Assembly: GCA_035555855.1 (NCBI GenBank)
Contig: DATMGD010000014.1
Span: 1 to 23,952 of the forward strand
Reading direction: 5' to 3'
DNA length: 23,952 nucleotides
Source: Palsa-892 sp035555855
Lineage (GTDB): Bacteria > Pseudomonadota > Alphaproteobacteria > Rhizobiales > Xanthobacteraceae
How positions within the stretch are numbered: the stretch's first letter is position 1; every line of letters starts with the position of its first letter. The notes beneath the pieces were generated by a model. That model was not told where the DNA came from. It ran no database searches and was given only the letters and a program-made list of their open reading frames with translations. The position numbers were made by a program, and so were the translations under genes. Of the stretch, positions 15,283 to 20,483 are shown piece by piece.

Positions 15283-16236
15283 ATGGCATTCTGCTCGCGT
15301 TTGTTCGCCGCAGCTTTTGTTCTGGGCTTGGCCGCTGGCTGCAGCACGGTGTTCGACGACTATACATCGTCGACGCCGGCGAGCGTCTCGTCGGAGCCCG
15401 GCGTTCAGCAGGGGCGCGGGCACGTCTATCTGATCCGCGGTCTGATCGGCGAAGTGTTTTCGCGCGGCCTCGATTCGCTTGCGGAAAAAATCCAGCGTCA
15501 GGGCATTCCGGCGACGGTGCATTCGTCCTACAGCACGGGCGCACTGGCCGAAGAGGTCATCCAGAATTACCGGCGCGAACCGGGCCCGATCATTCTGATC
15601 GGCCATTCGACAGGCGGTGACGCGGCGATTTCGATTGCCCAGCAGTTGCGCGCATCGAACATTCCTGTCGGCATCATTTTCGGCTTTGACCCGACACCGA
15701 TCGCGGGGCAGGTGCCGGACAACGTCGAACTGTTCATCAATCTGTTCCAGAAGACAAACCCGATCGGCGGCGGCGTGGTGAAATCGGGTGGCGGCTTCAA
15801 CGGGCGTCTTATCAACATCGATCTTCGCGAGCACAGCGACATCGTTCACATCACGCTCGATAAATCGTCCCGCATTCATAATGCGGTGGTCGAGGAGATT
15901 GTCGGTTACGTTTCGGCGGCACGCTCGCAAAATAGCCCGGTCGTGCAAGCCGGTTCTCGCCAGCAGCCGGGGAACTATATCCGCCCGTATTTCCTCGCTT
16001 ACGTGGTGCCACCCAACGAACCGATTCAGATTTTCGACAGCGGTATTCAACTCTCGACGAATAGTGGCGAGAGCATCAGAACGATCGCAGACAACTATCG
16101 CGTGCCGGTGTGGCTGCTTGCGCAGGTCAATCGTGTTGATCCCAACGCTCCGCTTGAGCCGGGCAAGCAACTGATCGTTCCGCAACATATGTATGGCGAC
16201 ATCATCAGCGGCGGCGTGTCGAGCTTCGCGCGTTAG
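15283..16236 (+). CDS. Lipoprotein with alpha/beta hydrolase and LysM domains
   Basis: 317 residues. The signal MAFCSRLFAAAFVLGLAAGC ends with a lipobox at Cys20, so the protein should be lipid-anchored. Residues ~45-210 look like an alpha/beta hydrolase: strand HVYLIRGLIG, then IILIGHSTGGDAA with nucleophile Ser109 in GHSTGG; possible acid and base partners are Asp136 in GFDPTP and His189 or His199. Residues ~258-300 form a LysM-like module (SGESIRTIADNYRVPVWLL..VNRVDPNAPLEPGKQLIVP), which in other proteins binds peptidoglycan. The architecture suggests an envelope esterase or thioesterase held at the cell wall; the substrate is unknown. The ribosome site is weak. It ends just before a palindromic repeat. 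Confidence 0.82.
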   Translation: MAFCSRLFAAAFVLGLAAGCSTVFDDYTSSTPASVSSEPGVQQGRGHVYLIRGLIGEVFSRGLDSLAEKIQRQGIPATVHSSYSTGALAEEVIQNYRREPGPIILIGHSTGGDAAISIAQQLRASNIPVGIIFGFDPTPIAGQVPDNVELFINLFQKTNPIGGGVVKSGGGFNGRLINIDLREHSDIVHITLDKSSRIHNAVVEEIVGYVSAARSQNSPVVQAGSRQQPGNYIRPYFLAYVVPPNEPIQIFDSGIQLSTNSGESIRTIADNYRVPVWLLAQVNRVDPNAPLEPGKQLIVPQHMYGDIISGGVSSFAR

Positions 16237-16282
16237 TGCGTTTTCAAGCGAAGCGGGTACCGGTTCGCGTTACGAAAACGCA
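16237..16282. repeat. 46-bp imperfect palindrome, REP-like Hyphomicrobiales element
   Basis: The outer arms TGCGTTTTC (16237-16245) and GAAAACGCA (16274-16282) are perfect complements, and inner arms GCGAA (16248-16252) and TTCGC (16264-16268) form a second stem. It begins at the base after the TAG stop of the lipoprotein. From memory, very similar GCGTTTTC...GAAAACGC elements occur many times in Bradyrhizobium and Rhodopseudomonas genomes. There is no other copy that I can see in this window. Confidence 0.6.
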
Positions 16283-16357
16283 TCCAATAGTCAGGTTCCA
16301 GCATAACCGGCATGAGCGGCACGCAATTGTCGCTTCGCAGCCCTGCGCCTAAGCAAG

Positions 16358-16375
16358 CCTCGCGAAAGCGAGGAG
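16358..16375 (+). promoter_or_regulatory. GAAA-tetraloop hairpin over the ribosome site of the second GST
   Basis: CCTCGC (16358-16363) pairs perfectly with GCGAGG (16368-16373) around a GAAA loop. The ribosome site GAGGAG (16370-16375) is partly inside the 3' arm, 5 nt before the ATG. The structure is visible; its effect on translation is inference. Confidence 0.4.
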
Positions 16376-16380
16376 CATTC

Positions 16381-17148
16381 ATGGCGAAGAAGCAGCGCGC
16401 GAAAGCGAAAAAGCCGGCCAAAGCCACACGAGCAAGATCAGTCGGCAGGAAGACGCAAGCACCGATCGAACTCTATTTCTGGCCGACGCCGAACGGCTTC
16501 AAGATCACGATCATGCTCGAGGAATGCGGGCTGCCATACGTCATCAAGCCGGTGAACATCGGCCGCGGCGACCAGTTCAAGCCGGAGTTTCTCGCGATCT
16601 CGCCGAACAACCGCATGCCGGCGATAATCGATCCCAATGGCCCGGGCGGCAAACCGATTTCGGTGTTCGAGTCCGGTGCGATCTTGCAGTATCTCGGCCG
16701 TAAGACCGGCAAGTTTTATCCGAAGGACGAGCGCAGGCACACCGCGGTCGAGGAGTGGCTGTTCTGGCAAGTCGGCGGCGTCGGGCCGATGGCAGGGCAG
16801 GCGCATCATTTCCGCAGTTATGCGCCCGAGCAAATTCCTTACGCCGTCGAGCGTTATACGAGGGAAGTCGGCAGGCTGTACGGCGTCATCGACAAGCGCG
16901 TCGCGGACCGCGATTTTCTTGCGGGCGAATATTCGATCGCCGACATGGCAACCTACCCGTGGGCGAAACTATGGAAGCGGCAGGGGCAGGAACTCGATCG
17001 ACTGCCGAATTTCGCGCGCTGGATGGAGCGTATGCAGGCACGCCCTGCTGTAGCGCGCGGCATGGCGGTGCGGGTCGAAGAGAAAGTCGATCTCGTCACT
17101 GACGTAGAGGCGCGCCGGATCCTGTTCGGCATCGGCGCTGATCGCTGA
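16381..17148 (+). CDS. Glutathione S-transferase (YfcG-like) with basic N-terminal tail
   Basis: 255 residues from the ATG at 16381, chosen because GAGGAG sits 5 nt upstream; an upstream ATG at 16312 would run through the leader hairpin. The first ~28 residues are a Lys/Arg/Ala-rich tail (MAKKQRAKAKKPAKATRARS) absent from ordinary GSTs. The thioredoxin-like part begins at IELYFWPTPNGFKITIMLEE, the pattern of the E. coli YfcG/Nu-class (disulphide-bond oxidoreductase) GSTs, with NRMPAIIDP and FESGAILQYLG contacting glutathione. The C-terminal domain has GEYSIADMATYPW and FARWMERMQARPAVARGM. The family reduces disulphides with glutathione; the substrate is unknown. A terminator-like hairpin follows at 17225. 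Confidence 0.92.
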   Translation: MAKKQRAKAKKPAKATRARSVGRKTQAPIELYFWPTPNGFKITIMLEECGLPYVIKPVNIGRGDQFKPEFLAISPNNRMPAIIDPNGPGGKPISVFESGAILQYLGRKTGKFYPKDERRHTAVEEWLFWQVGGVGPMAGQAHHFRSYAPEQIPYAVERYTREVGRLYGVIDKRVADRDFLAGEYSIADMATYPWAKLWKRQGQELDRLPNFARWMERMQARPAVARGMAVRVEEKVDLVTDVEARRILFGIGADR

Positions 17149-17224
17149 AACGAAAACTGCTCGCCGGATGGTGAGCGAAAGGTGAGCGGGCATCGTTGCC
17201 AATTTGTTGCCGTCTCTCCGAAAT

Positions 17225-17244
17225 GCCCGCGCAGGCGGGCTTTT
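17225..17244 (+). terminator. Intrinsic terminator after the second GST gene
   Basis: GCCCGC (17225-17230) and GCGGGC (17235-17240) form a 6-bp GC-only stem with loop GCAG, followed by TTTT. It lies 77 bp beyond the GST stop codon. Confidence 0.65.
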
Positions 17245-17405
17245 CGTGCTGAATCAAATCTAAAGCGCCGGCCCGGCCATCGCGCGATTCAGAAATCGTT
17301 CAGCGCGTTATTTAAGATGAGATTCAAATCATCCGTACATTCTCGGGTCAAAGAGCAGCGGGGAAAAGCTGCTTCATTGGGACACGGGATTACGGGAGTC
17401 GTCAC

Positions 17406-17666
17406 ATGGCGTTGTTTGAAATGGCGGCGCTGGAAAGTGCCGCAGCGGGACAGGGCAATTCGGCGGGGGACATTTTCTTCATGCTCGGCATTAAGGCGTC
17501 GGGCGAGATGTTCGATCGCGTCGCGGCCCACAAATGGTTCAATCTGGCGGCCGCGCGCGGCAACCGGAAGGCCGTTGAGCATCGGCGGGAAATCGCCGCT
17601 GAAATGTCGTCGACCGAGATCGCTGCCGCGCAACGCGCGGCCCGCGAGTGGCTGACGACGCACTGA
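17406..17666 (+). CDS. Short Sel1-repeat protein
   Basis: 86 residues beginning MALFEMAALESAAAGQGNSAGDIFFMLGIKASGEM. The stretch FDRVAAHKWFNLAAARGNRKA (about 36-56) carries the Sel1-like pattern AHKWFNLAAARG, with neighbouring helices GDIFFMLGI and RREIAAEMSSTEIA making barely one and a half repeats, so this is a minimal member of the family rather than an adaptor with many repeats. Sel1 units mediate protein contacts; here the partner is unknown. GGGAG about 8 nt before the ATG is the ribosome site. The upstream 250 bp is non-coding and contains several small dyads (17316-17333; AGCAGC/GCTGCT at 17354-17373). A strong terminator follows. Confidence 0.8.
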   Translation: MALFEMAALESAAAGQGNSAGDIFFMLGIKASGEMFDRVAAHKWFNLAAARGNRKAVEHRREIAAEMSSTEIAAAQRAAREWLTTH

Positions 17667-17689
17667 GATCTAAAGCCTGGAGGGGGCGG

Positions 17690-17721
17690 GGCCGGGGCAG
17701 CGATGCCTCGGCCTTTTCTTT
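17690..17721 (+). terminator. Strong intrinsic terminator after the Sel1 gene
   Basis: GGCCGGGGCA (17690-17699) pairs with TGCCTCGGCC (17704-17713), ten pairs with one G-U, closed by the stable GCGA tetraloop and followed by TTTTCTTT. It separates the Sel1 gene from the LysR gene. Confidence 0.88.
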
Positions 17722-17830
17722 CGTCCAGCGTTCTTTAGTCGAAGGGACTCAAGCCTTTGCCCCGCTTGCCTGCCTGGTTCGCTGAAACTAGCTTAATAGG
17801 CATGAGTTTTTGAATTATTGGCAGGTCTTT

Positions 17831-18733
17831 ATGCTCGAAAAGCTCGAATATATCATTGCACTCGCGCGGGAGAAGAATTTCGCCCGGGCGGCGGAAAGTT
17901 GCGGCGTGACACAGCCCACTTTGTCGCAGGGCATTCAGAAACTCGAAGAGACATTGAAGACGCGGCTCGTCCAGCGTTCATCGCGCTTTCAGGGGTTCAC
18001 TCCCGAAGGCGAGCGGGTGCTGGCTTGGGCGCGCCGTATTGTCGGCGATACGCACGCGATGCGGCAGGAAATTTTCGGCTTGCATAACGGCGTCGGCTCG
18101 CATTTGCGGATCGCATCCATTCCTGCCGCCATGCCGTACGTCGCCTCGCTTACAGTGCCATATCAGGAGCGATATCCGACCGTGCGCTTCACCATATGGG
18201 CGCGGCCATCCGATGTGCTGCTGAAACTTTTGCATCAGCGCGAAGTCGATGTGGCGGTAACCTATATCGACAACGAACCGACGCCGGAGGTGGTGTCGGT
18301 GCCGCTTTATCGCGAAGACTATTGTCTGCTCACGACACGCGACGGGCCTTTCGGTCATAGCGACCGGGTGACCTGGGCGCAGATCGGCGATCTGCCGATG
18401 TGCCTGATGACACGCGACTTGCAGCATCGCCGCATTATCGACGAAGTCATGAAATCGACTGGGCAGGAAACGTCACCGATGGTCGAAACTGATTCGGTAT
18501 TTGGATTGATCTCTCATGTGCACACCGGCCGTTGGGTCAGCATTATCCCGCGCTCGGTGCTCGATCAGATGCGCATTTCGAAAACATTCTGTGCAGTTCC
18601 GATCGTCGAGCCGGAAGTTTCTCATGCCATCGGTCTGGTCGTGTCGGAGCGTTATCCCATTTCGCCTGCCGTCACATCGTTGATGAAGATGGCGAAACTC
18701 GCTGCCGCGCCCGATGTTATGACGGTAGCCTGA
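17831..18733 (+). CDS. LysR-family transcriptional regulator
   Basis: 300 residues. The winged-helix DNA-binding domain is at the N-terminus: MLEKLEYIIALAREKNFARAAESCGVTQPTLSQGIQKLEETLKTRL, with the helix-turn-helix around residues 17-38 and the linker ALARRIVGD-type helix (VLAWARRIVGD) after it. The effector-binding domain follows from about residue 90 (LRIASIPAAMPYVASL) to the end. An ATG start at 17831 with a nearby AGGT is chosen over a TTG codon at 17810. It lies directly before the OFA transporter in the same direction, 168 bp apart, so it probably regulates that gene and itself; the inducer may be the transported organic acid. This is inference from position. Confidence 0.95.
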   Translation: MLEKLEYIIALAREKNFARAAESCGVTQPTLSQGIQKLEETLKTRLVQRSSRFQGFTPEGERVLAWARRIVGDTHAMRQEIFGLHNGVGSHLRIASIPAAMPYVASLTVPYQERYPTVRFTIWARPSDVLLKLLHQREVDVAVTYIDNEPTPEVVSVPLYREDYCLLTTRDGPFGHSDRVTWAQIGDLPMCLMTRDLQHRRIIDEVMKSTGQETSPMVETDSVFGLISHVHTGRWVSIIPRSVLDQMRISKTFCAVPIVEPEVSHAIGLVVSERYPISPAVTSLMKMAKLAAAPDVMTVA

Positions 18734-18785
18734 TAAGCGGCTGCGCCAAGTTAGATTCAATCAAAATTAAAAATTACAACTTTAT

Positions 18786-18804
18786 GCGAACTTATTGGGC
18801 TCGC
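18786..18804. promoter_or_regulatory. Candidate LysR operator upstream of the OFA transporter
   Basis: The inverted repeat GCGA-N11-TCGC lies in the AT-rich space between the LysR gene and the OFA gene. The dyad with an 11-base spacer has a size that LysR tetramers use. It does not contain the exact T-N11-A core, so confidence is low. Confidence 0.3.
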
Positions 18805-18846
18805 TAATGTCAGTATTGATGCGTCGCTCTTGATGTCGTGCGTCCC

Positions 18847-18892
18847 AGACACTCCTCTTTGAACAACACCTAAAAAGGTGTCTAGAGGGGAG
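18847..18892 (+). promoter_or_regulatory. Leader with two exclusive folds over the OFA ribosome site
   Basis: Fold A: CTCCTCT (18852-18858) pairs with AGAGGGG (18884-18890), seven pairs with one G-U, enclosing a hairpin ACACCT/AGGTGT (18866-18871 with 18876-18881, AAAA loop). It covers the ribosome site GAGGGGAG. Fold B: AGACAC (18847-18852) pairs with GTGTCT (18878-18883), which breaks the inner hairpin and frees the ribosome site. The bases are seen; the switch is inference. Confidence 0.45.
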
Positions 18893-18901
18893 AAAATAAC
18901 A

Positions 18902-20284
18902 ATGGGATTCTTTTCATTTCTCGACCGTGAGCACACGGTCGCCAAGCCGGGATACAGCCGTTGGCTGGTACCGCCGGCCGCACTCTGTGTGCATTTGTGT
19001 ATCGGGCAGGCTTACGCACTCAGCGTCTTCAATCTGCCGATGACGAAACTGCTCGGCATTACCGCGTCGGGTCCGGGTGACTGGAAACTTACCGAGCTTG
19101 GCTGGATCTTTTCGCTCGCGATGCTGTTTCTCGGCGGCTCTGCCGCTGTTTTCGGCCGCTGGGTGGAAGAGGGAGGTCCGCGCCGCGCGATGTTCACTGC
19201 TGGCTGCTTGTGGGCGGGCGGCTTTTTCCTGTCGGCGTTCGGGGTCTACATCCACAATCTGTGGCTGATCTATCTCGGCTACGGCGTGATCGGCGGCTGC
19301 GCGCTCGGTATCGGCTACATCTCGCCGGTCTCGACGCTCATCAAGTGGTTTCCTGACCGTCCCGGCATGGCGACGGGCATGGCCATCATGGGCTTCGGCG
19401 GCGGCGCGTTCATCGCTTCTCCGCTTTCGGTCTGGCTGATGGGCAAGTTCAACACGCCGACGCATGTCGGTGTGATGGAAACCTTCATGATCATGGGCGC
19501 GATTTATTTCTGCTTCATGATGGTGGGTGCGGCGATCGTCCGCGTTCCGGCCCCCGGCTGGAAACCGGAAGGCTATGTCGCTCCGGCGGCGGCCACGAAG
19601 CTGATCAGCAAGAACGACGTCTACGTCTATGACGCGGTGAAGACGCCGCAGTTCTGGCTGATCTGGTGGGTGCTCTGCTTGAACGTCACCGCCGGCATCG
19701 GCGTGCTCGGTCAGGCTTCCGCCATGAGCCAGGAAATGTTCCCCGGCGTCATCACTCCCATCGCGGCCTCAGGCCTCGTCGGCTTGATGAGCTTGTTCAA
19801 CATGGGCGGACGGTTCTGCTGGGCGTCGGTTTCCGATTTCATCGGACGCAAGAACACCTACTTCGTGTTCATGGTGCTCGGCTTCATTCTGTACGTCACC
19901 GTTCCGCACGCGGGCTCGATCGGCTCCGTTGCGCTGTTCGTGTTCTGCTTCTGCATCATCATCTCGATGTACGGCGGCGGTTTCTCAACCGTTCCGGCGT
20001 ATCTCAAGGACATGTTCGGCGTGCGTTACGTCGGCGCGATCCATGGTCTTCTGCTCACCGCCTGGTCGGCGGCGGGCATCTTCGGCCCGGTGATCGTGAA
20101 TTATCTCCGTGAGTACAACATCACTCACGGCGTGCCGAAGGCGCAGGCCTACAACAACACCATGTACATCATGGCGGGCTTGCTCGTGATCGGCTTTATC
20201 TGCAACTTTTTCGTCAAAGCCGTTGCAGACCGCTATCACATGAAAGCAAACGATCCGCGTCTTGCGGGAACAGCTAAAGCATAA
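18902..20284 (+). CDS. OFA-family MFS transporter (oxalate/formate antiporter-like)
   Basis: 460 residues with twelve hydrophobic segments in the MFS layout. The N-terminus PGYSRWLVPPAALCVHLCIGQAYALSVFNLPM and the GYGVIGGCALGIGYISPVSTLIKWFPDRPGMATGMAIMGFGGGAF region are typical of the OFA family, as is GGRFCWASVSDFIGRKNTYFV in the middle loop. The best-known member, OxlT, exchanges oxalate for formate, but many OFA proteins carry other monocarboxylates, and no oxalate-degrading genes (frc, oxc) lie in this window, so the substrate is open. The start is the ATG preceded by GGGGAG; a GTG 24 bp upstream would begin within the leader. A 40-residue membrane protein follows after 13 bp and should be co-translated. 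Confidence 0.93.
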   Translation: MGFFSFLDREHTVAKPGYSRWLVPPAALCVHLCIGQAYALSVFNLPMTKLLGITASGPGDWKLTELGWIFSLAMLFLGGSAAVFGRWVEEGGPRRAMFTAGCLWAGGFFLSAFGVYIHNLWLIYLGYGVIGGCALGIGYISPVSTLIKWFPDRPGMATGMAIMGFGGGAFIASPLSVWLMGKFNTPTHVGVMETFMIMGAIYFCFMMVGAAIVRVPAPGWKPEGYVAPAAATKLISKNDVYVYDAVKTPQFWLIWWVLCLNVTAGIGVLGQASAMSQEMFPGVITPIAASGLVGLMSLFNMGGRFCWASVSDFIGRKNTYFVFMVLGFILYVTVPHAGSIGSVALFVFCFCIIISMYGGGFSTVPAYLKDMFGVRYVGAIHGLLLTAWSAAGIFGPVIVNYLREYNITHGVPKAQAYNNTMYIMAGLLVIGFICNFFVKAVADRYHMKANDPRLAGTAKA

Positions 20285-20297
20285 GGAGGGTTGGAAA

Positions 20298-20420
20298 ATG
20301 TCAAATCAAACCGAAGCGTCAAACGGGCTCAAGCTCTTTCTGGCGTGGAGCTTCGTGGGCATTCCGCTGGTGCTCGGCGTGTACAACACGCTGCTCAATG
20401 CGATGAAGCTGTTTCACTAA
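20298..20420 (+). CDS. Small MFS-associated membrane protein (40 residues)
   Basis: Its sequence reads MSNQTEASNGLKLFL, then AWSFVGIPLVLGVYNTL, and ends LNAMKLFH, 40 residues in all, one hydrophobic helix (about 13-33) with a short polar N-terminus. A strong ribosome site AGGAGG lies 8 nt before the ATG. It starts 13 bp after the OFA gene and precedes a strong terminator, so it is the last gene of the transporter transcript. I recall proteins of this type annotated as an MFS transporter small subunit next to OFA-like genes in these bacteria; the function is not established to my knowledge. It is likely to bind or stabilise the transporter. Confidence 0.82.
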   Translation: MSNQTEASNGLKLFLAWSFVGIPLVLGVYNTLLNAMKLFH

Positions 20421-20443
20421 GCGTCATCGAATACGCATGATCC

Positions 20444-20477
20444 GAACGGCGGCCGAGAGGCCGCCGTTCTTTATTTC
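20444..20477 (+). terminator. Strong intrinsic terminator of the OFA transcript
   Basis: GAACGGCGGCC (20444-20454) and GGCCGCCGTTC (20459-20469) form a perfect 11-bp stem with loop GAGA, followed by TTTATTT. It lies 23 bp after the small-protein stop codon and just beyond the end of the convergent glycosyltransferase. Confidence 0.92.
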
Positions 20478-20483
20478 AGCATT

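Noticed and set aside
17316..17333. GATGA-N8-TCATC dyad upstream of the Sel1 gene as an operator
   Set aside because: Arms of five bases with an even spacer are expected by chance, and nothing else supports it.
18902..20284. Calling the OFA transporter an oxalate/formate antiporter outright
   Set aside because: No oxalate-metabolism genes are nearby and OFA members differ in substrate; only family assignment is supported.
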